Assembly (NCBI RefSeq): GCF_014054985.1
Contig: NZ_CP059569.1
Coordinates: 1,674,001 to 1,738,000 of the forward strand
Source of the DNA: Kingella oralis
Lineage (GTDB): Bacteria; Pseudomonadota; Gammaproteobacteria; Burkholderiales; Neisseriaceae
Direction: 5' to 3'
Length of the DNA: 64,000 nucleotides
The translations under genes and the position numbers were made by a program. The notes beneath the pieces were generated by a model. The model ran no database searches and was not told the DNA's origin. It was given only the letters and a program-made list of their open reading frames with translations. Below, piece by piece: positions 15,909-24,361 of the stretch (position 1 is the first letter of the stretch; each line of letters begins with the position of its first letter).

Positions 15909-17897
15909 ATGTCCCAACAACCCCACTACACCGAATCCAGCATCAAAGTTCTCAAAGGCCTAGAACCCGTCAAAGAACGCCCAGGGATGTACACCCGCAC
16001 CGACAGCCCCACCCACATCATCCAAGAAGTCATAGACAACGCCGCCGACGAAGCCCTCGGCGGCTACGCCACCCGCATCAGCGTAGAAATCCACAGCGAC
16101 CAATCCATCACCGTGCGCGACAACGGGCGCGGCATCCCCACAGGCAACCACCCCACCGAACATCTGCCCGTGGTAGAACTCGTGTTCACGCAGCTACACG
16201 CAGGCGGCAAATTCAACAAAACCGAAGGCAGCGGCGCCTACGCCTTCTCAGGCGGCTTGCACGGCGTGGGCGTATCCGTAACCAACGCCCTGTCCAAACG
16301 GCTAGACGTAACCGTTAAACGCGACGGCAAAATCCAACACATCGCCTTTGCAGGCGGCGACGTGGTTGAACCCCTGCACCCAATCGGCACCTGCGCGCAA
16401 AAAGACACCGGCACCGAAGTGCGCGTGTACCCCGATACCCACTATTTTGAACAGCCCAGCTACAACCTTGCCGAGCTAGAACGCCTGCTGCGCGCCAAAG
16501 CCGTATTGCTCCAAGGCGTAGAAGTCAGCCTCACCCGCCCCAGCAAAGGGCAGCCTGAAAACGCCACCACCACCCAAACATGGCACTACCCGCAAGGCTT
16601 GCCCAGCTATTTGGAAGACCTGCTTGCCAACGCCCAAGAAGCCGTGCCCATTTTCGCCAGCGAAAACTATCTAGCCCAAAGCAACGACGACTTCCACGCA
16701 GGCGAAGGCGCAGCGTTTGCCCTCACATGGCTGGAAGAAGGCACTTGCGCCAACGAAAGCTATGTCAACCTCATCCCCACTCCGCTCGGCGGCACGCACG
16801 AAGCAGGGCTGAAACAAGCCATGTTTAACGCGGTAAACAACTTTATCAACCACCACAACCTACTGCCGCGCGGGGTCAAACTCAACAGCGACGACGTATT
16901 CAGCCGCGCCGCTTTCGTGCTGTCCGCCCGCATCCTAGACCCCCAATTCCAAGGGCAAACCAAAGACAAGCTCACCAACCGCGACGCGCTTAAACTGGTA
17001 TCCAGCGTATGCAGCGACCCGCTGGAACTCTGGCTCAATCAAAACATTGAACACGGCAAAAAAATCGCCGAACTCGCCATCAAACAAGCCCAAGCCCGCC
17101 TGCGCAGCACCAAAAAAATAGAAAAGAAAAAAGGCAGCGGCGTTGCCGTGTTACCGGGCAAACTCACCGACTGCGAAAGCGAAGACATCCGCGAAAACGA
17201 GCTGTTTCTGGTGGAAGGCGACAGTGCAGGCGGTTCAGCCAAGCTCGCCCGCGATAAAAACACCCAAGCCATCTTGCCCCTGCGCGGCAAAGTGCTCAAC
17301 AGCTTTGAAATCCACCGCGACCAACTGTTTGGCAACGCCGAAATCCACGACATCTCTGTCGCCATCGGCATAGACCCCCACGGCGCCAGCGACCAGCCCG
17401 ATTTAAGCACCCTGCGCTACGGCAAAATCGCCATCCTATCCGATGCCGACGTGGACGGCTCGCACATCCAAGTGCTGCTGCTCACCCTGTTCTACAAACA
17501 CTTCCCCAAGCTCATAGAACACGGACACATCTACGTTGCCCAGCCGCCGCTGTTTCGCGTGGACATCAACGCGCAAGGCAAAAACAAGCCCGCACGCAAA
17601 CTCTACGCGCTGGACCAAGCCGAGCTGGACAGCATTTTGGAGCGGCTGCACAAAGAAAACATCAAACCCAGCGCCTATTCCATCAGCCGCTTCAAAGGCT
17701 TGGGCGAAATGAACCCCGACCAACTCAAAGACACCACGCTGCACCCCGACACCCGCCGCCTGCTGCAAGTAACCATCCCCGATTTAGAACGCCACGACAC
17801 CGAAAACATCTTTATCAAACTGATGGGCAAAGGCGAAGCCGCCAGCCGCCGCGCATGGATGGAACGCGAGGGCGATCAGGCAGAACTGGATATTTAG
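15909..17897 (+). CDS. parE: DNA topoisomerase IV subunit B ParE
   Basis: ParE is the ATPase subunit of topoisomerase IV, which decatenates daughter chromosomes. The frame has the GHKL ATPase motifs EVIDNAADEA and DNGRGIPTG, GGLHGVGVSVTNALS, and the TOPRIM motifs LVEGDSAGGSAK and LSDADVDGSHI. The opening ESSIKVLKGLEPVKERPGMY and the 662-residue length favour ParE over GyrB. I start at ATG 15909 (MSQQPHY); an in-frame ATG at 15876 adds 11 residues of proline-rich sequence without family support. One DUS is translated as GQPENATT. parC is not in the window. Confidence 0.94.
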   Translation: MSQQPHYTESSIKVLKGLEPVKERPGMYTRTDSPTHIIQEVIDNAADEALGGYATRISVEIHSDQSITVRDNGRGIPTGNHPTEHLPVVELVFTQLHAGGKFNKTEGSGAYAFSGGLHGVGVSVTNALSKRLDVTVKRDGKIQHIAFAGGDVVEPLHPIGTCAQKDTGTEVRVYPDTHYFEQPSYNLAELERLLRAKAVLLQGVEVSLTRPSKGQPENATTTQTWHYPQGLPSYLEDLLANAQEAVPIFASENYLAQSNDDFHAGEGAAFALTWLEEGTCANESYVNLIPTPLGGTHEAGLKQAMFNAVNNFINHHNLLPRGVKLNSDDVFSRAAFVLSARILDPQFQGQTKDKLTNRDALKLVSSVCSDPLELWLNQNIEHGKKIAELAIKQAQARLRSTKKIEKKKGSGVAVLPGKLTDCESEDIRENELFLVEGDSAGGSAKLARDKNTQAILPLRGKVLNSFEIHRDQLFGNAEIHDISVAIGIDPHGASDQPDLSTLRYGKIAILSDADVDGSHIQVLLLTLFYKHFPKLIEHGHIYVAQPPLFRVDINAQGKNKPARKLYALDQAELDSILERLHKENIKPSAYSISRFKGLGEMNPDQLKDTTLHPDTRRLLQVTIPDLERHDTENIFIKLMGKGEAASRRAWMEREGDQAELDI

Positions 17898-17973
17898 GCA
17901 ACCTGAAACAGTCTACGCCCATTTTCAGGCTGCCTCCATTCACCATTTACCCACCCCCTACAAGGAAACCCCC

Positions 17974-18174
17974 ATGCACCACAAACTCCTCCCCCTCGCC
18001 CTAATGCTCGCCACCCTAACCGCCTGCGACAGCGCATCCAAAACCGCCGACCAAGCCAGCAGCCAAGCCGCCAGCCAAGTGTTAGACATGAACAACAAAA
18101 GCAAACAAGCCGCCCAAGACATCCAAAAGCAGCTTAACCAAGAAGCCGACAAAATCAACCAAGCCACGCAATAA
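17974..18174 (+). CDS. Small lipoprotein
   Basis: A 66-residue precursor with a signal peptide ending in the lipobox LTAC (Cys18). The mature part is short, polar and rich in Gln, Ala, Ser and Lys, predicted helical. A good ribosome binding site (AAGGAAA) precedes ATG 17974. It lies 76 bases behind parE and ends in a strong DUS hairpin. I do not recognise a family; the small size resembles entericidin-like or structural mini-lipoproteins. Confidence 0.75.
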   Translation: MHHKLLPLALMLATLTACDSASKTADQASSQAASQVLDMNNKSKQAAQDIQKQLNQEADKINQATQ

Positions 18175-18176
18175 AC

Positions 18177-18216
18177 GTTTTCAGGCTGCCTCAATACCCA
18201 GAGGCAGCCTGAAAAC
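18177..18216. terminator. DUS inverted pair terminator
   Basis: A perfect 16-bp stem (18177-18192 with 18201-18216) of two opposing DUS copies around an 8-base loop, three bases after the lipoprotein stop codon. It also faces the end of the converging radical SAM gene. Confidence 0.8.
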
Positions 18217-18275
18217 TTTATATGCGCGATTAAACCTTCGCCACACGGTGCGCGAACACATTCACACACCCTACT

Positions 18276-19739
18276 TCACTCCTCCGCAATCGCAAACACT
18301 TTCCCTTTCCCTTCCGCCCACATCGCGTTGCCCGCATCAATCCTGTGGCGAATCTGCGCCAATTTCGCCGCCATCTCGGGGCGGTAAAACAAATTGTAGC
18401 TTTCAAACGGGATAAGCCTGCCATCGGGCGTGGCAAAGTGGATGCAAGATTTTTTCAGGCTGCGTAAATCCAAATTTTCGGCATCCATAAATTGCACCAC
18501 CAAAATGCGGAACACGTTTTCATAGCCCAAGTTGGCGGGCGCGGAAATTTCGGGCAGGCAGCACATCAGTTCGCTCAAACAGTTGGCTTGCGATTCGGGG
18601 CTGTGGTTGGTGGAAAACAGCTTAAACACGTGTTCTTTCAGGCTGGCATCGTGTTCAAACACAATGGTGTTGCCCGCGCTTTCCACCAAGGTTTGCGGGT
18701 CTAAATAGCGGGTGAGCGGGGTGATACTTGCGCCGTCTTTAAAGGCGTAGCCCATCGCCAGCGTGTCGGGATTGCAGGGCACTGGCATGATGTCGGCTTC
18801 GCTAAACAAGCCGCTTTGTTCCACGATTTTGCGGCGGATTTCGCTCACGGTGAGGCGGTTTTTGCCGTCCACGTTGTCGGTGCGCCCGGCAAACTGCACG
18901 GGCTGCAAGGTTACGCCGCGCACGCAGGGTTGGCTGGCGGCAAAGCGGATGATGTCGCCGATTTCGTGGTCGTTCACGCCTTTGGCAACGGTTACCACCA
19001 GCGTGGTAGATAAGCCTGCGCGGTTGAGGTTGGCAAGGGCTTGCTGGCGAATGCGGCTTAAATCGGCACCGCGCAGGGTTTGGGTTACGGCGTTATCCAG
19101 CGAATCAAATTGCAAGTAGATTTCTAAGCCGTGTTTGCCTGTGGCGGCGAGTTGCTGGGCAAATTCGGGGTCTTGCGCAAGGCGGATGCCGTTGGTGTTT
19201 ATCATCAGGTGCTTGATGGGGCGGCGGCGGGCGGCGGCAAGAATGTCAAAAAATTGCGGGTGGATGGTGGGCTCGCCGCCTGAAATTTGCACCACATCGG
19301 GCTCGCCTTCGTTGGCAACGATGGCATCCAGCATGGTTTCCACGGTTGCCAGCGGATAGTGTTCGCTGCGGTGCGTGCCGCTGTCGGCAAAGCACACGGG
19401 GCAGTTAAGGTTGCAGGCGCGGTTGATTTCTACGATAGACAGGCAGGAATGCTGCATGTGGTCGGGGCAAAGCCCGCAGTCGTAGGGGCAGCCGTAGTGC
19501 ATTTCGCTGTTGAAGCGTTGCGGCATTTCGGGTTTTTTCACAAACACTTCGCGCCCGAGGCGATAGTATTCGGCATCGTCGCTGATGAGCACGCGCTGCA
19601 TGCCGTGGTTGGGACACCATTTGTCCATATAAACGTGGTTGTTTTTAAACACGATTTTTGCTTCTATTTGCTTGAAGCAGGTGCTGCACACGGAGGCAGT
19701 GGTGTTGTAGAAATGGTAGGGGCGGTTTTTGCGCGACAT
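18276..19739 (-). CDS. Radical SAM protein, COG1964 (MJ0619/Tes-like) type
   Basis: A 487-residue radical SAM enzyme. The N-terminus has a cysteine-rich segment (VCSTCFKQIEAK, then KWCPNHG). This is followed by GCPYDCGLCPDH and the cluster motif CNLNCPVC (C-x3-C-x2-C), then the SAM-binding GGEPTIHP. This order is typical of COG1964, the group that contains the MJ0619 pterin methylase and the archaeal tetraether lipid synthase. A further cysteine pair (MCC) lies in the C-terminal part. The start ATG 19739 has a ribosome binding site (AAGGAAC); the longer frame includes a translated DUS. It is the last gene of a same-strand run with three small membrane proteins and an Lgt-like protein. The substrate is unknown. 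Confidence 0.82.
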   Translation of the reverse strand: MSRKNRPYHFYNTTASVCSTCFKQIEAKIVFKNNHVYMDKWCPNHGMQRVLISDDAEYYRLGREVFVKKPEMPQRFNSEMHYGCPYDCGLCPDHMQHSCLSIVEINRACNLNCPVCFADSGTHRSEHYPLATVETMLDAIVANEGEPDVVQISGGEPTIHPQFFDILAAARRRPIKHLMINTNGIRLAQDPEFAQQLAATGKHGLEIYLQFDSLDNAVTQTLRGADLSRIRQQALANLNRAGLSTTLVVTVAKGVNDHEIGDIIRFAASQPCVRGVTLQPVQFAGRTDNVDGKNRLTVSEIRRKIVEQSGLFSEADIMPVPCNPDTLAMGYAFKDGASITPLTRYLDPQTLVESAGNTIVFEHDASLKEHVFKLFSTNHSPESQANCLSELMCCLPEISAPANLGYENVFRILVVQFMDAENLDLRSLKKSCIHFATPDGRLIPFESYNLFYRPEMAAKLAQIRHRIDAGNAMWAEGKGKVFAIAEE

Positions 19740-19828
19740 GGGGTGTTCCTTTTGGTAGGGTTGGGTTTGTTTTTTGTACTGCGATATGGTTTTCAGGCTG
19801 CCTCTGCGGGCGAGTGGACTGTTTGGGG

Positions 19829-19941
19829 TTTCAGGCTGCAACCTTTGCAAAACCTGCAATCTGTGGCGCGTCGGCGGCTCGCCGACATTTTGCTAACCAA
19901 TATAGCTCTGTTGAATAAACCATTTTAGCTTTCAGGCTGCC
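19829..19941 (-). repeat. Partial copy of ~125-bp intergenic repeat
   Basis: Between DUS-type ends this stretch carries CCTTTGCAAAACCTGC and the palindrome GTCGGCGGCTCGCCGAC, as in the copies at 37.8, 46.9 and 62.8 kb. It runs in the reverse direction relative to the first two and lacks the outer GGCGGC palindrome. Confidence 0.6.
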
Positions 19942-20010
19942 TCGGGTTAAGGCGTAAAAGGCAGCCTGCCCAGCGTAGTGGCGTGGCGAAGCTAAAATGA
20001 ATACAGGTTG

Positions 20011-20313
20011 TTACTCTTGGTTTTCGTTGTTGTTGGATTTACGTTGTTGGGCGCGGTTGCGGTAGTAATGCGGTGGCACGGGTGGCTTGCCCTGCTCGCC
20101 GTTTGAGTGCGAGGATTTATCTAATGATTTGAATACGCTCACAAACACCCAGCCGCTAAACACCAATGCGCCGATAATACCCACAACCACGCCTTTTTTA
20201 ATATCTGAGCCACCGCCCCCAACACATACACCGACCGCCGCTACCAACAGCACGCCCGAGCCAAGAGAAATAGCCACCAGCAAGGCGATGATGGCGCTGA
20301 TAAATGTTCTCAT
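20011..20313 (-). CDS. Small two-helix membrane protein, tandem paralog 3
   Basis: A 100-residue protein with two hydrophobic segments (about 5-30 and 40-62) and a basic hydrophilic tail. It shares the start (TFISAIIAL) and the tail motif PPVPPHYYRNRAQQRK with the two genes upstream, so it is the third member of a tandem family. The central part differs, which suggests older divergence than between the other two copies. The function is not known to me. Confidence 0.72.
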   Translation of the reverse strand: MRTFISAIIALLVAISLGSGVLLVAAVGVCVGGGGSDIKKGVVVGIIGALVFSGWVFVSVFKSLDKSSHSNGEQGKPPVPPHYYRNRAQQRKSNNNENQE

Positions 20314-20419
20314 GATTGTTCCTTGTTATGCCGTTTATATTTGGTTTCTTGTTTTCAGGCTGCCTATTGTATTCGCGCAAGGGCAGCCTGCGGAGCGTCG
20401 TGGCGTTGCGAAGCTAAAA

Positions 20420-20755
20420 TCAATCTGCGTTGTCGTTGTTTTCTTGTTCACGTTGTTTACGCCGCTGGGCGCGGTCGCGGTAGTAATGCGGTGGCACGGG
20501 CTTTTTATCGGATGAGCGCAAAGCGCGTTGGGATGAGTGTGAAGTGCGTTTGGATGCTTTGAACACGCTGATAAACACCCGAATGCTAAATGCCAGCGTG
20601 GCAATAATACCCACCACCACGCCCGCTTCAAACACACCCATGCTGCCCGTGGTCGCCGCCAATGCGCATACGCCAAACCCCACCAGCAGCAGCGCGCCCA
20701 AGCCGAGAAAAATAGCCGCTATCAAAGCAATGATGGCGCGAAAGAATGTTCCCAT
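20420..20755 (-). CDS. Small two-helix membrane protein, tandem paralog 2
   Basis: A 111-residue protein opening with MGTFFRAIIALIAAIFLG, two hydrophobic segments, and a tail (KKPVPPHYYRDRAQRRKQRE) almost identical to that of paralog 1. Spacing and the DUS-containing gap before it (GTTTTCAGGCTGCCTATTG) are also repeated, so the duplication unit includes the intergenic region. No family is recognised. The basic, proline/tyrosine-rich tail probably faces the cytoplasm. Confidence 0.75.
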   Translation of the reverse strand: MGTFFRAIIALIAAIFLGLGALLLVGFGVCALAATTGSMGVFEAGVVVGIIATLAFSIRVFISVFKASKRTSHSSQRALRSSDKKPVPPHYYRDRAQRRKQREQENNDNAD

Positions 20756-20866
20756 AGTTGTTCCTTGTTATGCCGTTTATATTTGGTTTCTTGTTTTCAG
20801 GCTGCCTATTGTATTCGCGCAAAGGCAGCCTGCGAAGCGTCGTGGCGTGGCGAAGCGAAGCTAAAA

Positions 20867-21208
20867 TCAATTTGCGTTGTCGTTGTTTTCTTGTTCACGT
20901 TGTTTACGCCGCTGGGCACGGTCGCGGTAGTAATGCGGTGGCACGGGCTTTTTATCGGATGGGCGCAAAGCGCGTTGGGATGCGCGCGAAGTGCGTTTGG
21001 ATGCTTTGAACCCGTTGATAAATACCAAAATCATAAACAACAATGCGAAAAATCCGCCCACCAGACCAGCCCCCGTCCCCATCGCATTGGCGGCACCCGC
21101 CCCCACCACAAGAACCGCGCATAGCCCCAACGACACCATAAACAGCGCAGCCAAGCCCAAAACAACGGCTTTCAAAAAAGCGATGATGGCGCGGAAGAAT
21201 GTTCCCAT
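20867..21208 (-). CDS. Small two-helix membrane protein, tandem paralog 1
   Basis: A 113-residue protein with the same N-terminus (MGTFFRAIIAF) and tail (SDKKPVPPHYYRDRAQRRK) as paralog 2, but a different membrane portion. It is the promoter-proximal copy of the three, 68 bases after the Lgt-like gene. Identical ends with divergent cores suggest gene conversion or selection on the tail. The function is unknown. Confidence 0.75.
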   Translation of the reverse strand: MGTFFRAIIAFLKAVVLGLAALFMVSLGLCAVLVVGAGAANAMGTGAGLVGGFFALLFMILVFINGFKASKRTSRASQRALRPSDKKPVPPHYYRDRAQRRKQREQENNDNAN

Positions 21209-21276
21209 GATTGTTCCTTGTTATGGTTTTCTTGTTTTCAGGCTGCCTATTGTGCCCGCGCAGAGGCAGCCTGAAA

Positions 21277-22029
21277 CTATCTCACGCGCCGATAGGTTGC
21301 CGCCATCACCAGCAGCGCAAACAGGCACACCCATTGGATGCCGCTCATCCCCAGCCACCAGCCCGCGGGCACGGGTTTGATGCTGTCGATGATTAACCGC
21401 CAAAGCAAGTAGCCAAACATCAACACGCGAAACGACAAGCCTTGCTCGTGGGCAAAATACTGCCGCCATTTGGGCAGCGTGATAAGCGCAATCAGCGCGG
21501 CGAGCCATTCGTAGAGCTGGGTGGGGTGGCGCGCGCCGTCGCCAAAATCCACGCCCCAAGGCAGCGTGGTGTGCACGCCGTAAGTGCCGTCATACAGCCC
21601 CGCCACAAAGCAGCCTGTGCGCCCAATCACCAGCCCAAGCAAAATCGGCGCAACAAAATCGTCGCCCGTGCGCGAGGTGATGCCGCCAATTTTTTTGCCG
21701 ATTTCCACGCCCAGCCAGCCGCCCAACAAGCCACCCACCACGCTTTGCCCCGACACCACCACCAGCCAAAATTGCTTGGGGTTGCTGTGCGCCAGCGCCC
21801 AGTATTCGGGGAACTGCAAAATAGACACCAGCTTGTTGCCGATGCCCGCGCCCAGCAAGCAAAACGCCAGCACCCAAATGCCGCCTTTGCTGGCGAGCGC
21901 GGAGGGATGCCCGCGGCGTTTGCGGATGTGGTTATACAGCATAAAGCCGCCGCTTAACGCCAGCCATTCGGTGGTGGCGTGGAACAGCAGCGCGGTTTGT
22001 TGGTTATGGAGGATAAGGGATTCAAGCAT
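21277..22029 (-). CDS. Lgt-like membrane protein with altered signature
   Basis: A 250-residue polytopic membrane protein of the prolipoprotein diacylglyceryl transferase (Lgt) family. The RHPTQLYE motif and overall topology are retained. The central Lgt signature, normally GRxGNFxNxExxG, reads GRTGCFVAGLYDG: both asparagines and the glutamate are replaced while the arginine and glycines remain. This is probably not the housekeeping Lgt, which should lie elsewhere. Its neighbours on the same strand are three small membrane proteins and a COG1964 radical SAM enzyme. A role in handling a phosphatidylglycerol-type lipid is inference. Confidence 0.8.
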   Translation of the reverse strand: MLESLILHNQQTALLFHATTEWLALSGGFMLYNHIRKRRGHPSALASKGGIWVLAFCLLGAGIGNKLVSILQFPEYWALAHSNPKQFWLVVVSGQSVVGGLLGGWLGVEIGKKIGGITSRTGDDFVAPILLGLVIGRTGCFVAGLYDGTYGVHTTLPWGVDFGDGARHPTQLYEWLAALIALITLPKWRQYFAHEQGLSFRVLMFGYLLWRLIIDSIKPVPAGWWLGMSGIQWVCLFALLVMAATYRRVR

Positions 22030-22141
22030 AGAGATAAGCGGGGAAAAGGGTTTTCAGGCTGCCGATGGCTTCGCCCGTCGGCGATGCGTTATATAGATTT
22101 CAGGCTGCCTACGTTACCCATAGGCAGCCTGAAAATCATGA

Positions 22142-23365
22142 TTACGCTTTATCCAAGCCAAACTCTTTGTGCAGCACGCGCGTTGCCAGCTCCAAATATT
22201 TCTCGTCAATCAGCACCGAAACTTTGATTTCAGAAGTGGAAATCATCTGGATGTTGATGTTTTCCGATGCCAGCGCATGGAACATTCGCGCCGCGATGCC
22301 CACGTGCGAACGCATGCCCAAGCCCACGATGGAGACTTTGCACACCGCATCATCGCCGCTCACTTCCGCCGCGCCGATGCTGTCTTTCAGGCTGCCGAGC
22401 AGTTCCAAAGTGGGCTTGTAGTCGCCGCGCGGCACAGTGAACGAGAAATCGGTCGTACCCTCGTTGCCCATGTTTTGGATAATCATGTCCACGTCCACAT
22501 TGGCATCGGCAACCGCGCCCAAGATTTGGTAGGCGATGCCGGGTTTGTCGGGAACGCCGCGCACGTTGATGCGGGCTTGGTTTTTGTCGAAGGCGATGCC
22601 TGAAACGACTGCTTTTTCCATGTTTTCATCTTCCTCAAAAGTAATCAAAGTGCCATTGCCGCCTTCGGTGAGGCTGCTTAACACGCGCAGGCGCACTTGG
22701 TATTTGCCTGCAAATTCAACGGAGCGGATTTGCAATACTTTGCTGCCCAAGCTCGCCAGTTCCAGCATTTCTTCAAATGTGATGGTGTCCATACGCCGCG
22801 CTTCGGGCACAACGCGCGGGTCGGTGGTGTAAACGCCGTCTACATCGGTGTAGATTTGGCATTCATCGGCTTTGAGCGCAGCGGCAAGCGCCACCGCCGA
22901 TGTGTCCGAGCCGCCGCGCCCCAGCGTGGAAATATCGCCCGCGCTGCTGATGCCCTGAAAGCCCGCCACAATCACCACCGTGCCTTGCACCAAATCGGCG
23001 CGCATTTTGTCACTGTCAATGTCTTCAATGCGGGCTTTGGTGTGGGCGGTGTCGGTTTTCACGGCAACCTGCCAGCCCGTGTAGCTTTTGGCTTCCACGC
23101 CGATGTTTTTCAACGCCATCGCCAATAAGCCGATGGTAACTTGCTCGCCCGTTGCCAACACCACGTCTAATTCACGCGGGTCGGGAAATTCCTGCATTTC
23201 GTGGGCAAGGGCGACAAGGCGGTTGGTTTCGCCGCTCATGGCGGACACCACCACCACCACGTCATGCCCTTCTTGGCGCGCGGCGGCAACGCGCTTGGCA
23301 ACGTTTTTGATGCGCTCGGGCGAGCCGACTGAGGTGCCGCCGTATTTTTGTACGATAAGTGCCAT
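22142..23365 (-). CDS. lysC: Aspartate kinase
   Basis: Aspartokinase phosphorylates aspartate, the first step to lysine, threonine, methionine and diaminopimelate. The 407-residue protein starts with VQKYGGTSVG, has GRGGSDTSAVALA and TDVDGVYTTDPR in the kinase domain, and two ACT domains after about residue 265, with the effector-site-like GVPDKPGIAYQI. It is the monofunctional type without homoserine dehydrogenase. An in-frame GSLKD near residue 350 comes from a DUS-like sequence. dapB, for the same pathway, is 2 kb away in a separate operon. Confidence 0.96.
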   Translation of the reverse strand: MALIVQKYGGTSVGSPERIKNVAKRVAAARQEGHDVVVVVSAMSGETNRLVALAHEMQEFPDPRELDVVLATGEQVTIGLLAMALKNIGVEAKSYTGWQVAVKTDTAHTKARIEDIDSDKMRADLVQGTVVIVAGFQGISSAGDISTLGRGGSDTSAVALAAALKADECQIYTDVDGVYTTDPRVVPEARRMDTITFEEMLELASLGSKVLQIRSVEFAGKYQVRLRVLSSLTEGGNGTLITFEEDENMEKAVVSGIAFDKNQARINVRGVPDKPGIAYQILGAVADANVDVDMIIQNMGNEGTTDFSFTVPRGDYKPTLELLGSLKDSIGAAEVSGDDAVCKVSIVGLGMRSHVGIAARMFHALASENINIQMISTSEIKVSVLIDEKYLELATRVLHKEFGLDKA

Positions 23366-23515
23366 TGGGTGTGTTCCTATGGGGTAAAGGGTGGGATTAT
23401 AAACTTTGTGGGGATGCTGTAAAGGTTTGTAAACCGGAATTTAGTCGGCAGCCTGAAAACGGGTTGGGGCATTTTCAGGCTGCCTTGGCTTGATGGCGGG
23501 GCTGTTTTTGCTTAA

Positions 23516-23541
23516 TATATACGAAACATTTTTCATATATA
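23516..23541. promoter_or_regulatory. vapBC operator/promoter palindrome
   Basis: TATATACGAAA and TTTCATATATA form an inverted repeat of 11-base arms (one mismatch) with a 4-base spacer. It ends 12 bases before the vapB start codon and overlaps AT-rich promoter-like sequence. AbrB-type antitoxins usually bind such a palindrome to repress their own operon. That role here is inference from position. Confidence 0.6.
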
Positions 23542-23553
23542 CAAGGAGCAGCG

Positions 23554-23796
23554 ATGCTAACCAAAATCTTCCAAAGCGGCGGCAGCCAAGCGGTTCGCAT
23601 TCCGAAAGACTTTCGTTTTAATGGCGACACGGTGGAAATTTTCCGCGCCGAAAACGGCGATGTGGTGTTGCGCGCGCCGCAAAGCAGCCAGCGTGGCGAC
23701 GCACTGTTTGCGGTGCTGGCGCAGTTTGATGACGACTTTATCGCCGGCGTGGCAGCGCGCGATAACGAGCCGCCGCAGGAGCGTGATGCGCTATGA
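23554..23796 (+). CDS. vapB: VapB-type antitoxin (AbrB/SpoVT fold)
   Basis: An 80-residue antitoxin. The N-terminal half (TKIFQSGGSQAVRIPKDFRF, residues 3-22) is the DNA-binding swapped-hairpin fold. The acidic C-terminal half should wrap the toxin. A strong ribosome binding site (AAGGAG) precedes ATG 23554. It overlaps vapC by four bases (ATGA), typical of translational coupling. The unit sits between lysC and pssA, flanked by DUS, and may be an acquired addiction module. Confidence 0.88.
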   Translation: MLTKIFQSGGSQAVRIPKDFRFNGDTVEIFRAENGDVVLRAPQSSQRGDALFAVLAQFDDDFIAGVAARDNEPPQERDAL

Positions 23797-24200
23797 TGTA
23801 TATGCTAGACACCAATATCTTGATTTATATTCAGAAAAACAACCCGCCTGCGGTGCGCGAGAAAATCAACCGCCTGCCGAGCCATGCCAAGCTGTGCATG
23901 AGTTTTGTGAGCTATGCCGAATTGTTAAGCGGCGCGCAAGGCAGCCGAAACCCTGAAAAAGCGCGCGAAAACATCGCCCGCTTGGTGCAGATTGTGTCCG
24001 TTTTGCTGCCTGAAACGCCGATTTGCGAACACTATGCGCGCTGGCGCGATGCGCTGAAACGGCAAGGGGCGATGATTGGCGGCAATGATTTGTGGATTGC
24101 GGCGCACGCCTTGGCGGCGGATGCGGTTTTGGTAACGCACAATACGAAAGAATTTGCGCAGATTGGCGATTTGAAATGGGAGGATTGGACGGCGCAATAG
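23793..24200 (+). CDS. vapC: VapC PIN-domain toxin ribonuclease
   Basis: A 135-residue PIN-domain endoribonuclease. The acidic metal-binding residues are visible in MLDTNILIY (Asp6), SYAELLSG (Glu43) and GGNDLWIAAHALA (Asp99), with VTHNTKEF near the end. All are needed for Mg-dependent RNA cleavage, so the toxin looks intact. VapC toxins typically cut initiator tRNA or rRNA loops; the target here is unknown. It is cotranscribed with vapB. Confidence 0.88.
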   Translation: MMYMLDTNILIYIQKNNPPAVREKINRLPSHAKLCMSFVSYAELLSGAQGSRNPEKARENIARLVQIVSVLLPETPICEHYARWRDALKRQGAMIGGNDLWIAAHALAADAVLVTHNTKEFAQIGDLKWEDWTAQ

Positions 24201-24361
24201 CGGATGTTTTCGCCGTGTGGAATGGGCGGTTGATAGGCAGCCTGAAAACGGGTTGGGGCGTTTTCAGGCTGCCTTTGCCTTTCCAAATCAGCCACATAAG
24301 CTGACGGGCGGTTTGCTTTTTCAGGCTGAAACCTTTGCAAAACCCAAAGGCAGCCTGAAAT

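Noticed and set aside
19740..19859. 40-residue N-terminal extension of the radical SAM protein
   Set aside because: It translates a DUS (GSLKT) and lacks family similarity; ATG 19739 has the good ribosome binding site. The same reasoning removed upstream extensions of TetR, narQ, dgkA, the FAD oxidase and the TPR gene.
23366..23553. Lysine riboswitch in front of lysC
   Set aside because: The leader is short and shows no conserved riboswitch core; the region carries DUS and the vapBC promoter instead.
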